Shown piece by piece: positions 36,587-48,792 of a DNA stretch of 64,000 bases. Location: contig JAUFSD010000017.1 in assembly GCA_033030425.1 (NCBI GenBank), positions 248,001-312,000 on the forward strand, written 5' to 3'. The number at the start of each line of letters is the position of its first letter. The first letter of the stretch is position 1. The position numbers and the translations under genes were made by a program. The DNA is from Verpa conica (Eukaryota > Ascomycota > Pezizomycetes > Pezizales > Morchellaceae). The notes beneath the pieces are model-generated. The model did no database searches. It was given only the letters and a program-made list of their open reading frames with translations, and was not told where the DNA came from.

Positions 36587-37756
36587 ATGACAAAACCTCC
36601 ACAAACCATACTCACCATCAGCCTCGAGCTCGAAATGGTAGTCCAGCACCAACCCGTGCGTATGGACCAAACACACAATCTCACAATTGCAACAGAGCTC
36701 CGAAAGGGACTATCAGTGACCTTCACAGACCCATACAACACTTCACGCCATCCACTCGACCCCCATCGAGCTCCATACAGCGCACCAATAACCCACATTG
36801 TCGCTGCGCAGCCAATGCTAATTACCACCGACGCCCCAGAGTGTACAATACCTGTTGTAGACTGGATAGGCGATCACCCGAACCCACGGCACTTTCTGGT
36901 GACGTCCAGGAACGGCCTTCATAGGGGTATCACAGACAGTATGGATATGTTTAGTGCCGGGGTTGTGGTCAAGACACCTATTCTCAGAACGGGGTCGTGG
37001 AGGTTCGCGGTGGTGGGGTTGGTTGCGTCGTTAAAGGGGGCGCAAGAGGAAGGTGGGTGTCTTAGGGTGGAGTTCACGCCGTATTGTGGACTGCATGTCC
37101 ATATTGGTCGGCGGGGTGGGTTGGGGTTGAGTCATGTCAAGGGGATGGCTAAGGCTGTGGTGGTATTTGAGGAGGATATCGAGGTTGCTTTTCATCCTGA
37201 ACATAGGCGTGGTGCAGATGTGCAGATGAGGGTTCATGCGGACTCTAATAGGGCTACGTCGGAGTCGCTCAGGTCGTTGAAAACAACGTTGGAAATGGTG
37301 AGGCTTATTGAGGCCCAGGAATCGGTTTCGGCGGTGAGGTCTGTGGTCTGTGATGAGGATGTGGGACATGAAGACTTTAAGTATAATTTTCAGAGTCTAG
37401 TGGAGACTGGCAGTGTGGAGTTTAGACAGGCTCAGGGTACGCTGGATGAAAAGTGGGTGGTGGAGTGGGTGGAGATGTTGATTGCATTTACTAAGGCTGC
37501 TGAGTTGGTGAGTAATGAATTATTTGAGGAGTTTGCTAAGGCAGCGGACCGTGGGGAGAACGGGTTGGATGACTTTTTGGCATGGGGGGGGTACGTGTGC
37601 AAGAAACATAAAGGTGCAGGTGAGAGCGATGAGGAGGAGGAAGAGGAGGAGGAGAATGATGAAGATGTAGATACCGAAATTGAGGATGAGGAAGAGGGGT
37701 CAAAGGCGGAGAACCCAGATGAACCTGGGGCAGAGAATGAGGAAGTCGTAGCATAG
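36587..37756 (+). CDS. Putative amidoligase-family protein
   Basis: Single exon, 389 residues. It resembles the eukaryotic/fungal branch of the amidoligase_2 family (ATP-grasp-like glutamine-synthetase fold predicted to form amide bonds): an N-terminal SLELEMVV strand with acidic residues, CGLHVHIG at 167-174 with the paired His, then LRSLKTTLEMVRLIEAQ, FKYNFQSL and VEFRQAQGTLDEKWVVEWVEMLIAF near 270-305. The last 55 residues are almost all Glu, Asp and Gly, a disordered acidic tail. The biological substrate of fungal members is unknown. No partner gene (peptidase or ATP-grasp) is adjacent, so the context gives no hint. The ATG is preceded by a C-run and an A/C-rich leader. Confidence 0.75.
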   Translation: MTKPPQTILTISLELEMVVQHQPVRMDQTHNLTIATELRKGLSVTFTDPYNTSRHPLDPHRAPYSAPITHIVAAQPMLITTDAPECTIPVVDWIGDHPNPRHFLVTSRNGLHRGITDSMDMFSAGVVVKTPILRTGSWRFAVVGLVASLKGAQEEGGCLRVEFTPYCGLHVHIGRRGGLGLSHVKGMAKAVVVFEEDIEVAFHPEHRRGADVQMRVHADSNRATSESLRSLKTTLEMVRLIEAQESVSAVRSVVCDEDVGHEDFKYNFQSLVETGSVEFRQAQGTLDEKWVVEWVEMLIAFTKAAELVSNELFEEFAKAADRGENGLDDFLAWGGYVCKKHKGAGESDEEEEEEEENDEDVDTEIEDEEEGSKAENPDEPGAENEEVVA

Positions 37757-39649
37757 CTGGTAGCAAAGTGGTACTCTTCAGAAAGGAAGGGAAATTACTA
37801 TTAATTAAGCAGTAATAGTAGCTGTAGGAAGCGGATCCTCGCCTTTACCAGTAATTTTAATACAAATAATTACTACTCTCTTCATTATTGAAGTAGCTCC
37901 AGTCGTAGAGTATTAAATGCTATAGCTAGATTGTTTACAATTATACTTAGAAGTGTAGTTTTACGGGAGGATGTCTCCTATATATGCGCTTTTAACAGAA
38001 AAAGCTTTCTATATCATAGACTTAAGCCTACTCGCCCCAGTACTATACCTATACTTTATTATAGCGTGGATTCCTATGTACGAGTGATTATTCATGATGC
38101 AGTTCAACTCCATGGCATACGATAATAGCTAAATTAACAAGAAAAGTCTCAAAGCAGAAAATTAAACGAGGAGCTAATGATAATTAAATAGTGAGTCCAT
38201 AGAGAGATGTAAAGAGTAATTTACAGCCCAGTTGGTGTGTTTATACTATAGACCCCCTAATCCGGGTAAGTCTTTATTTTACTATTTTACTTTATTTTAC
38301 TAACCGTACTGGCCTAGTATGCTGTCTAATGAAATTTATAATCTATATCTTAGTCGAGTGATAATACATGATTTTATCATATCTTCTCTCTCTCAGGGGT
38401 AATCTCTGTTATCAAAAACCCTGGATTCTAGTATCAAACATTAGCTTAGCCCTCCCCACATACCATGACCTATTATTCTATCCCCATAACCAACTTCCTT
38501 GCTTCCCACTTCTCTACTTCCTCTTCCTTGTCTTTCCCCCTCTTCATGAACACGCAGTCATGCGTGTGATTTCCCTCCCCCAAAGCTAGCTGTGACAACA
38601 CGCAAACCATCCTCAACCTTGCGTGACAGAGACAACAAACAAGGCTACGCCAAGGGGTAGAACGCGCCGCATGCACTTCAAGGGTGGCAATTCAGCGCAT
38701 TGACCGACGATCCCCTCTACCCATCCAGTCGAATTTTTCCCCGAAAGACATCACCGATTCCCAGGATCTGGGAAGCGAGAAATAAATAAATACAAACTAG
38801 GATCCTGACTGTATATAAGAGGGTGGTCGTGTGGTGTGTGGTTTGTGGTGTGTGGAGGGGGGGGAGGCTCAGGCGGCAGGTATAATTTTCTGCTTTTTCT
38901 GATAGTAGAGGAGATCGACTGTGTTGGTTTTTTTTTAATTCATTTATTTAGGCGCCTCGGTTTCGTATAAACGAACGAATAGAGCGTTTCTCGGACAAGC
39001 ATAAAAGCAAGCTTTTGGGGCGAGGTGTTGTTGCTCATGATGATGTCTAAGTCTGGACACATGCCTATTTCCGAATCGCATATCTTTCTATCTTTGGTAG
39101 CTTACTCGAAGATGACAATATAAACGAATGGGGGCCTCCCCTCCAACACTGGTTTTTTTATTATTGGTGATCAACCCCCTTCATCATATCTGACGTCGGT
39201 CCCCCGGATCTTTCGAAACATCGATATTAGAAAACTTGGATGACGGGAAGAACCTTCCATGGAAGCCTCGATGTGTGCAACTGATCTCAAAAAAAAAATC
39301 AGATGAAAGATCGACATCTATATGTGGGGTAATGATCAGCGAAACTCGTTACCGAATAATGAAACGCGGGTTCTCTCCCCTCTCTCGTCGTCAGCTGCAG
39401 CTCTGACCATTTATACTAATTTCATATCTACCAACTCTCACTCCTCCCCCCCGCCCCATGTAAACACACGAAATGATGATCGTCGTTGTCCCGTGTGAGA
39501 GATAGAACATTTAAAGTATTGAGAGGCAGTCTTGGCGTTTTGCCCATCTTGATCCCCCACTGCCAAGCTTCGCGAAACCCTCGTCTCCAGCGTTAAATGG
39601 GGGCCGAGTACAGTACAGTACAGTACAGTAATCCAACAGATCACCAACA
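37757..39649. other. Intergenic spacer
   Basis: 1.9 kb without a recognisable gene, AT-rich to about 38350 and mixed after that. GT-rich runs occur at 38830-38860. An AGTAC pentanucleotide repeat lies at the right end. Confidence 0.45.
39607..39630. repeat. Tandem AGTAC pentanucleotide repeat in the GTA3 leader
   Basis: Nearly five copies of AGTAC occur without error, ending 20 bp before the GTA3 start codon, so they probably lie in its 5' untranslated leader or core promoter. Confidence 0.85.
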
Positions 39650-40144
39650 ATGACACCTCTCCAAGTCCTCCGCCGTAATCTATGCCCGCTGCTCCGGCGT
39701 ACGTACTCTACCTTTGACATCCCCCCCCCTTCCTGGTCAGTCCGTACACTCCTCCCAGGTTCTCCAGAGTCCCCGGGAGAGACTACACCTACAATCTCTC
39801 CGGATACACTCTCTCACCTTCTCCGTCTCTCTGCCCTTTCCCCGCCTGTGGATCCGGCCTCACTTCATGACCATCTCCACTTCGTACGCTCGCTTGCTAC
39901 TGTTCCAACAACGGGTGTAGTTCCGCTTGCTGCGATCCGTGATGAGGTCAACACTGCGCAGTTGGAATATTCTTATGCGGATATCACAGGTGCCCAGGAG
40001 TCAATATCTACTGAGAAGGTAGGGGATGGGGGTAGGGTGGCTTGGGATCCTGTGGCGGGTGCTAAGAGGAGGGTGGGGGGATATTTTGTTGTTGACGAGG
40101 CCGCAGAGGAGGAGCTAGTCAAGCCGGAGAACGAGAAGGATTGA
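39650..40144 (+). CDS. GTA3: Mitochondrial glutamyl-tRNA(Gln) amidotransferase subunit, GatC-like
   Basis: GatC-like subunit of the mitochondrial GatCAB-type amidotransferase that converts Glu-tRNA(Gln) to Gln-tRNA(Gln). Single exon, 164 residues. The start is Arg-rich (RRNLCPLLRRTYSTF), a good mitochondrial presequence with RTY-S. The core ISPDTLSHLLRLSAL, HLHFVRSLATVPTTGV and PLAAIRDE matches the fungal Gta3/GatC family, where this helix hairpin wraps GatA. The C-terminus (RRVGGYFVV, then an acidic tail) is also typical. GatA and GatB genes are not in the window. It is convergent with the GT15 gene. Confidence 0.85.
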   Translation: MTPLQVLRRNLCPLLRRTYSTFDIPPPSWSVRTLLPGSPESPGETTPTISPDTLSHLLRLSALSPPVDPASLHDHLHFVRSLATVPTTGVVPLAAIRDEVNTAQLEYSYADITGAQESISTEKVGDGGRVAWDPVAGAKRRVGGYFVVDEAAEEELVKPENEKD

Positions 40145-40616
40145 GTTGAATGTGGTTGGTTGGGATATGCGATGGGATGGCGTTTTCTTTTCTTTTCCAT
40201 GTATATGAAGATTCACTCGCATTAGGGATAATTGGTTGGCAGCCTAGAATATATTGCATAAGACACGGTATAATTGTTTTTTGCCATTGCTTTTTAAAGA
40301 ACTGTTCTTTTTTCTAGTGACCCTATAAAAATGGTGTTCCCCAGATATCAAACCCAGAGCGGTATCAATATAAAAGGCTTTTTGGTACCTCTTCTCCCCT
40401 CTTCCCTTCCGTTCTTTCTTTTTCTATTTGCTTTTGTCTTTCCCGTTATTTCTGTCCACATGATAACGCCAATTGTAAATGAAGATCACAATATGCAGGA
40501 ACTGCAGAAAAAATCCACCCGGGGGTAATGCGCTCTTCCAAAAAAAAATTTGTTTTTTCTTCTTCAGCCCCGCTCCCGGTGTCTTGCCAAAAAAAAGGAA
40601 CTGAAACTAACGTTAA
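40145..40616. other. Convergent intergenic region
   Basis: About 470 bp between two 3' ends, with poly-T and poly-A runs on the plus strand (for example 40307-40314 and 40539-40547), as expected for 3' flanks. No gene is seen. Confidence 0.5.
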
Positions 40617-42428
40617 TTAGTCAACCTTTTTTCCACTCTCATCGAGTCCTGTAAACACCATCGGAACCCCCGAATTAGATTCTTTGTGCATAACGATAAT
40701 GAGGAACGTTTGACGTATCGATGACACTCACCATGTAACTTCCACCACCTCTTTTGGCAACTCCACTGGCTGAAATCAAAACTTTCTGAGCGTTCGAACG
40801 GACACATACACCTTGCGTAGTTATGACTCTCATCGTCTGCTGGGCAGCGTCCCCTACGCATTATATTCAGTTAGCCTTTTTTTCTTTTTCTTCCCTCCAT
40901 CAAGTTACTCGTGGTACTACGCGCACGTGCGCACAAAACATGAGATGGTAAGGAAGTAGGGTGAAATGCAAAGACATACCACGGCACATGCTTATACCCA
41001 ACGTCACTAAAAAAGTGAATTTGGTCTTTAGAAAGGAACAAAGCGGCTGCGACAGAGTGAACAGGCGCATCCCCCCATCGTTCGTAGTAAAAACCACCTT
41101 TTTTGTCGAGGAACTCAAAGTATTTGCGGTATGCTTCTCCACGCCAGAACCTTAGATCGGCGATCTCAAAGTTGGACCAAAAGTGACAGTTATTATAATC
41201 TGTGCCCTCGATTCTACAAAACCGTAAATAAAAACACAAGGGCAAAATGTGCGACTTTAGTAACTTACCCTTTACTAACATCACCATCGGTGATAAACCC
41301 TAGTGCGTTATCCTTTGCGATGTACTCCGGATGTAACTTTGCAAATTCCTGAGTGCTTGACCATAGTGTTTCGATGGTCTCGCGATACTCCGGGAGCGCT
41401 ATAACAAAAGAATATTTTTTGTTATTCTCGCGCATGAACGTGAACGGATCATAGGTCATATCGCAGTAGAAACTAGTGCTTGGTTCCACCCGCCAGTACC
41501 TGCAGTTGCCCACCACATTAAAAACCCGACAGCATGTCACAACACCTCCTTCTCCTTCCCATCTAGGATATACTAAATTATAGAGTGTTGCTCACCAGTC
41601 GTATTTTGCTAATGCTTCGTGTCTCCAAAAGAACCCCGAGTTATAACGACACATGTGGCGATAAGTCCGAGAGTCACCGTATATGACCTTCTTCTCGGTC
41701 ATCCATTTGACTGTCTCTTGGAACTTATCCTCCGATATCCATTCGGGCATGCTCCATTCCTCCTTCGGAATCAACCCATACTCGGTAGTACCCGATGCCA
41801 TGCGAGTGGTGTGATTCCGGAACTCTTCTGTAAATGGTTCGTCATTGAGGAATGTCCATGGGTAGTGGTAATTCCGGTTGAAACGATCTTCTATCTGCTT
41901 CATGGCTGTGAGTGCATCTTTGAGTTCGCGGTTCCTAGCGAATAAAGCGTGCAGAATGCAATGATCAGCTGATATCCTACCAGAATGGGATGATTTCTTT
42001 GATATGTGGGGATGAGATCGAAAGAGAGCGCCATACCGAACCAGCATCACTAATGAAGCTTTCTCCCTTCCTATCTGCATATTCCCTTTCCCCCCGAGTA
42101 GCCCTTCTCTTACGGCTGCCTTCTGAGCGAGGAGATCTTTTATTGACCCTGCATCTTTGATTGCTGTATGCTCCCCACTACCGTCGAGTGAACCTAGACC
42201 GTAGCCGTAGAAGCTCCCCGTATACCCTTTCCAGGTAACCACCAATACCCCAAATACAAACAGCAGTCCTAGCACCCTCAGAATCTTATTCGCGCCATAA
42301 CCCCTTTTCCGCGCCCTGAAACCAAGATTCGAGCCCGAGTTCCTCTGGGCCTTGTATTTCTCAAATGGATTGTCGCTGTCGGGGCGGCTCGGGGAAGAAC
42401 TCCAATAGTTTGTGGAGTTATAGGACAT
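40617..42428 (-). CDS. Alpha-1,2-mannosyltransferase, GT15 (KRE2/KTR family)
   Basis: Golgi enzyme that extends N- and O-linked mannose chains from GDP-mannose. Exons on the minus strand are 42428-42037, 41934-41596, 41499-41269, 41213-40980, 40853-40732 and 40648-40617; introns are 102, 96, 55, 126 and 83 bp. The product is 449 residues. Topology is type II: about 47 cytosolic residues, a membrane anchor (ILRVLGLLFVFGVLVVTW, about 49-66), then stem and lumenal domain. GT15 hallmarks are ASLVMLVRN, MKQIEDRFNRNYHYPWTFLND, YRHMCRYNSGFFWRHEAL, YWRVEP, YNNCHFWSNFEIADLRFW and ERWGDAPVHSVAAALFL. The C-terminal CQKRWWKLHG is conserved in character. The last intron is the least certain: without it the protein ends at 40613. 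The specific KRE2/KTR paralogue cannot be assigned. Confidence 0.93.
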
Positions 42429-45249
42429 GCCTCCTCTGCTGATCTTAGTCCAGACTTCGTAGAGTGTGTGTGAGTGTTCTGCTTGAAGCTTGCAGGAGCT
42501 ATGAGATTGAACTGGAGCTATAGGTTTGGTATGCGTTACCCAGTAGCCTTGTTGTAGCAGTTGGAGTGACAGGCTGTCAACACCTTGAAATTGCAAATAC
42601 GAGAATGGTCCTGGATAGATGACACATTTCGCGTTACCCTATACATAACTGCGCTGTCGTTAAAACAAATAAACATAGGCAAGTAAATTGCAGTGAGCTC
42701 GTGATAAGCCACTGAAGCCACTGACAGGGGTCGAATTCATTAAAGCGGTGTGGCGTCTGTGTCACTCAGGGCCTAGGGCTTAGATTCACCTAACCCACAA
42801 AGCCAAGCAAAGTCGACCTCCGCGGCGCGGGGAAAGTGGCCGGTTGAGGCCGCAGAAAAGCACACAACCCGTTCATCTCTGCCTCCTGCGACATGCATAC
42901 AACACACTAACTTAGGCAGATTAGATACATACGAGATTGCCTTCACCCATCCCCATCCCACCAAACCAAAACACTCACGTTTTACTCTATTGTTTTCTTC
43001 CCCCATGCTCCTGCGGGGACGGTCTCCACAGACAGGATGGGGAAACATCTCCAGGTGATTGATTACTTAGAGGGTAGGGCTTTCCTAATGACTGGGCCTC
43101 TCCGCTCCATGCACTTACTTCAACTGCCGGTTGGTTGGCTTACAGGCTTACTGCCTATGTAGGCGAAAGCTAGAAGAAGGGGGGAAATTAGACCCAGATA
43201 TGCAGCGAGCGTCTATTTTACTCTCTCCTACCGTACTCGTAAGCCTGGGCCCAGATTTCAATGCGAACTGGGAGGCGCTCGTATGCGCTATCAACACTAC
43301 GCTCAACGATTGGTCTTCAGAGTATGTAGCGTTTAGGATAAAGCTGCATCTGGGGATGGAGATGCTCCTATCGTTAAAGCTACGCCCCCTTTGTATGCCC
43401 AAGGTGTTGCGATTTCATTTTTGCCATACCACAATGATTCGGGTACGGCGGCAGCGAGTGATACTCCATGATACGGCCCCGCCTTCGGTCCGCAGGCATA
43501 AAAACAAAGTATCTATGCCCCCCCTGTGGCAGTAGAGATAACTGATATCTTATATTGCCCGAGATGCCCGAGACTTTTGACAGCCCATACCCGTCGCGAG
43601 ATGTGGCCCGAACTCCAGTAAGCGTGAAGAGTCATAAACCGGCCTCCCAGTCGCCGACGTAATCTGCGCTGCATCTGTGTCCAAAGGTAGTTAGGGTAGG
43701 CACTCCGTTCTACGAAGTCAGAAAAGCAAGGACAGGGAAGTACGGGTAGGAGCTTTTTGTCGTTTAGCTCTTAGGACCCAGTCGGATAATTTTTTTAACC
43801 CGACGTGTGCAGATATCCGAGCACTGGGAACCGCTACGGTGCAGAGCACTATATCGTGCTTACATGTACATTGATACCGAGCATCTCATATCCTCCCGCG
43901 GAGACAGGGTGGTTGATAAGGAGGCCTGGTACAGAGAATGACGAGTCATTTCTACTCCATGCGCCGAGGATTTGGCATTACTTAATTGAGCTTAAAGACC
44001 TGAAGCTGCATTGGGGGTACAGCATAACTATAGGATGTGTAGTTGAAGTTTCGACTACCCACACATAAAAGTGCTGCAGAAAGAACAAATATAAATAACG
44101 GTCGGAATGACTATCAATGGAGATTATATGTAGAGCCCAGATTTTAAATAATACTTTGTTCTGCAGAGTTTCTAGAAGAAACAAAATGTTTTACTGCCAT
44201 TAACGTTATCAAGGCCCCAGCCCCCGGAACCAGATCCTCATGAAAGCCCGAGTTGCGCCATATTTCCAATACGATTTTTATAATCTCCATTGTCCTGTTC
44301 CAATTGAAGACAAGCAGCTAGAGCCATAGTCGAAACGCTAAGGTGCATGCAGTTTCATGTTATCTTCACGAGATACTCGAGACAGCCTTGCAATCTAGTT
44401 TAATATCGTCTAAAGATTCCTCTTATCCAGTGTCTCGAACAGAGTGTTTAAAGAGGCATTGATCGACACTGAAAAAAAATGCATCATGAACAGAAAGCCC
44501 TCGAAGAAAGGTTTTCCATGAGATTCTTCAGAGTCCGTATCTGGGTCTCGAATCTCAAAATTTCAACTCTCATCGCCTGAGTAACGTTCTCCAAGCGACT
44601 ACGCTATCTTCAGCAGATATTCGCCACCCAGCTAAGGCCACTGTCGATCTGGGGTAATGGTCTGTGGGCGCCTGTGGATATGTAACACATTGCCAGGCAG
44701 GTGTACCCTAAAATCCAGGATTATTCTCTCAGAAAGGATTATGAGGTGTGGAGAGCCCTGAGATAGGCTGGGGCCAAATTCTAGAGGTGGTGTTATCGTG
44801 AGCATTCGAATTGGTGTGTGTCAAGGCACCCTGGGCTTGGAAGACCTTGAGGTATATAAAGGCGTGTACGCAGGCTGAGGTACTGGAGGACTCGATAGTC
44901 GCTCGGCATAGTAAGCCTCGAGACCACGGAAGTCGTTAGTCCACGAGTGCTTGATAAGGGCTTGCATTGCATATTCACATGTAGGAAACCCAAGTTATCG
45001 TGGTCTCATCAGCAGTTCAAGCAAAGAAACCCAGGCCTCAAAGAAAGAGCGCCAAGCCCAGCTTTCTATTATTGGCCACCGGAACCAAGCCGATATTGCG
45101 GGGTAATTAGAGGAAGCCTGGTGAGGCCTCACTGCCATGCAGTAGGCGATATCGACTTACATGAACAAGATCTCACGAGCGTCAAATTTCCACGGGATTA
45201 GGTGGGTGCACCAGATAGGACCCTCCAGAAAAATTCAAAAAGAAAAAGC
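42429..45249. other. Gene-poor region
   Basis: No gene with recognisable features. A 134-codon plus-strand frame at 43131-43535 is only weakly protein-like. Most other open frames are under 90 codons. The GT15 promoter lies at its left end. Confidence 0.4.
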
Positions 45250-45660
45250 GCCACAAGGAAACAAACCACTCAATTGGAATCGCTAGTGATTTGTCCTAAT
45301 AAACGGAGATCGTGGAGAGTGGAGGGCCGTGCAAGTAGCTCACTTTCCTCCTACGTCGGTGGTGACGAAACGGGCCGTATTCGAACAAATGATCGCCGGT
45401 TATGACGATTCTAGCGGAACGTGGAAAAATTGGGAATTGTTTATGATTCGTAGTATTTTGTGGGGATCCAAATGAATGCACAAAAACGACGTACACCAAT
45501 GTGCTGGCTTCTCCTATTCGCGGGAACTTTATTGAGTAGTTCAAAGAGGTCTGAAAGTAGATCTTGGGGAGGCCCTTGAGGAATCTGAGGTTGCTGAAGG
45601 CCAAATTTTTAAAGCCGTATTCGGAAGAGTTGAGAGCGCGAGACTCCAGGGGTGAAGAGC
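45250..45660 (+). pseudogene. Weak coding trace on the plus strand
   Basis: One plus-strand frame from about 45305 to 45470 reads like protein (WRAVQVAHFPPTSVVTKRAV, then TWKNWELFMIRSILW). It is preceded by two adjacent stops and ends at a stop. A second frame at 45569-45643 reads EALEESEVAEGQIF. This may be remains of a gene or chance. No family is recognised. Confidence 0.2.
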
Positions 45661-48562
45661 ATACACATACCGATCCATTTACCGCTAGAAATTGTAAACT
45701 TTCGATCTCTTACAACAAGAATGCCGTCGCGCGCAAGAGTACTCTCCTAATCACGAGACAAACCTCCTTCAGCCCCCTATATCCCCAATATTACACCCCT
45801 GCCACGTTCAACTAGGCCCTTGTTTCTTATTTTTTGTTTTGATGTGAAGGGTGCACCACACTCCTTAGCCGGGGAAATCGTTAACATTGACGACCCCCGC
45901 CCATTTGATGTCTTTGTTTATTACCCCCAATATTTTGCTGCACGCACGCGCCCGGTGCTTAAAGACTGCAAAAGCAATAGCCTTGGGGGGGTTACACCTA
46001 TCCTCACCCTGGATAGAAAAGGCCATGTTTTTGTAGCGACTATTGTGTTTCGTAATCTTCATATGTCGCTTGGTCTATTCCCTGCAGCTGCTGTTGGTTT
46101 TATCCGTCAAAGGAGAGTATAAGGATAGATAGCAAGCAATATACAGTATATTCTTTCCCGTTGGGTTTCTAATTCAAACCGCCATTAAACCCACAGACTT
46201 GATATTATCGACAAAAAGGCGAGGATGAGCAAGATCCATAGGAACGGGAACCGAATCATAGACAGCCATCCTAGAATAATAAAAAGGATCTCCCTCTTTC
46301 GACCGATTCCGTGCAGGATTTCGAAACGACATGCTATAAAAAATAATAATATTTACTATTTTTGTGTAAATAGAAACTCTCTCTTACCTTTAGGCAATGC
46401 TGGGCGAAAAGAAACAGGAATGTATGCCCCAGACCAGTGGTGTTGATACATACATGATGGTGGGAAATTATTTTTTTACGCACTTCCTTGCATGTCCTTG
46501 CTGCTGCTTTGGATTGTGGACTTGTGATATAGTTTGAGCAGGTAGAGTACGCTGGGATCTCCGAGTGGGGTGTGCAGGTACGTGTGATATTCAGCTACGG
46601 AAGTTGGAGCGTGGAGTGTTACCAGCAACCAAGCTGGCGCAAGGAGGGTTTGTTGTGTCAGATAGTTAGGTACAAGATTACTTTATCAGGGTCATGACGA
46701 CAGGGTCTCTCGAAGGACGTGCACTCCACCACCCTCCAGTTTCGGGAGAGCATCTCCCGTTCACCTTCATTTATTTGGATACGTAAAAGTGCGTGGGAAG
46801 GTTTCTTTGTCTGTTGCTGTTTCGTGGGGCCGACGGAGGCTGCTTTGGCACCGTGCTCGTTATCTTTACCCCGCGGTCAAATCCCACGGGCTCAGGTCAC
46901 GAAGGGTGGACGGGGGGTTTCACGTCATTTTGGGAGAACTTTACTTTGTTTGTACTTCCGTGACGATGAAGAAAACTCACAGTGACGGTTAGTAAGATGA
47001 AGTCTTATTCAGGCCCCTTCCAGTTAGTATTCTCCTCAGATAGCCGAAACCCAATACATGCCAACGGGAATCCGGGAGCACCAGAAATTGGAATGGGCGA
47101 TGTGTGGCAACCAACCATGACCTCGTCTTGAGAACTACCGCACATGACCATGCAGCGCTGAGGGTGTCGTGTTGCTTTCGTCGCACTGTCACCTCTAGTC
47201 AGTCAGACACCGTTAGCCGTTCCTGTAAACAATGGCCGTTCAAATCGTGAACAGGCCGAGAACCTGATCTTTTTATGGAAAGTTACGCAGGTCAGCTTAG
47301 AAAAGGGGAGGGGGGGAAAAACACTAAAGGCTTGAATGGTTGGGAAGGGAAAAGCAAATACTCATGACCATTGGGTTCGAGTATTGAGGAATCGGGCCAG
47401 AGAGATCACGACCGCTTCGTGCCATACCTTACAGGAATCGTCTGTTACCGATGTAAAACCACGCCAGTAGGAACGGAGAGGCCCACTCCGGGACTCGTAG
47501 ATCGGAAGCTCCCCTGGGGATTCTAGAGGAAAGCAACGCAGCTGGTGCTGGCTCTGGTATCCCAGGAAGAGAATGAGAGTCACCCCAAGACCTCAAAGTT
47601 TCCAGTGCTAAGGTCCCAGGCGGCTCCCGTGCTCCAACCGCATATATGTCAAACCATGTCCCAGGAATATTCCAGTACGAACGGCTCGGTCAGGAAGCGT
47701 AGGAGTACATAAAGGACGCAAGGAAGCCCCATGGGCACTGCACATATGTAGTCAAATGGTAACGGTAGCAATTGGTCTCGGGGATGGTCAAAGTTCTCCT
47801 GCTTAGCCTGTACCAACTACATGTACATACATAGCATGCTCGGGTCCTGAGTTCATTGTCGTTGTGCTGCTTCTAAAATAGCCAAACAAAAACATAAACA
47901 AACCAAAAGAGTTTATTGGGGTAGGCCCAGCGGCAGAAAAACCGTTGGAAGATTTCTAAATGGAGTACAAAAAATTTGCCTCTCCCTGTAGTTCGTGATC
48001 CATGTTCATTCCCACGCTTTAATCCTCCTTGCATTGTCGTGGAGGTCAAATTTCCTCTTTCTCACTTCCGCCGCGACATTCTTGCCCTCACCCTCTCTTT
48101 CACCCTTCTTTACTTCTTCTTCCTCTGCAGAGGCTTAGGGTATCTTACATCTTACTTCTCCAGTCGAGTTCCCACACTCTGATATTTCCTACTATACTTA
48201 TCGGCTGAGCTAGGCCACTGGTTACAGCAGATAATCGGCAGATCACCACCTCACGCTCACCGAATTTTATTTCCATAGCATCGCGGTGCCCTGCAACCGA
48301 CCACCACCACACTTATTGCTGCACTCCACTCATTTTTATTTCCCTTGCTAGTGTACGTACATACACCATTCATAGAGAGCTACTGTGCATACGTTCTTGA
48401 GACTACACTCGTTCCCACCTCTACCCCCCCATCCTCTCCCCTCCCTCATCCTACCCACCTCTCGCTTTCTCGAAATCAGTGGAGTCGGCACAATCTTTCT
48501 GCTTTGCCCAAACATTGTCCAGAAGGGTTTGCAAAATATCTGAGGTCAATACTCGTGCAGCA
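45661..48562. other. Gene-poor region upstream of RIM15
   Basis: A 100-codon frame at 45820-46122 (MFLIFCFDVKGAPHSL...) is the longest ATG-started frame but lacks any family feature. From about 48270 to 48560 the sequence is C/T-rich, as expected for the RIM15 promoter and long 5' leader. No RNA gene was recognised. Confidence 0.4.
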
Positions 48563-48589
48563 ATGGGCGTCTTGCAAAAATCGTCCTAG
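48563..48589 (+). promoter_or_regulatory. Candidate upstream ORF in the RIM15 leader
   Basis: An 8-codon ATG frame (MGVLQKSS, stop TAG) ends 203 bp before the RIM15 start. No other ATG lies between it and the RIM15 start. If the transcript begins upstream of 48560 and is not spliced here, this uORF would be met first by scanning ribosomes. Confidence 0.4.
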
Positions 48590-48792
48590 CCGGACCTACA
48601 ACTCTCGACTTATCGATCTTTGGATCCGACAAGCCTCCCCCGATACAAGTTTGAATTTCCCTACGTTTGAAAATAGTAAGAACGTCACTACGAGTCGAGA
48701 TACCAAAACCTGCAAAGACCCGTGCACTCTCCTCCTCCTCCAACTACCAACTTTCCTCCTGGCAGCTTTTTGTGGAATTTTTTTTTTGAAAA

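Noticed and set aside
45820..46122. 100-codon ATG frame
   Set aside because: No family feature, no intron or neighbour support; it could be chance in a 6-kb spacer.
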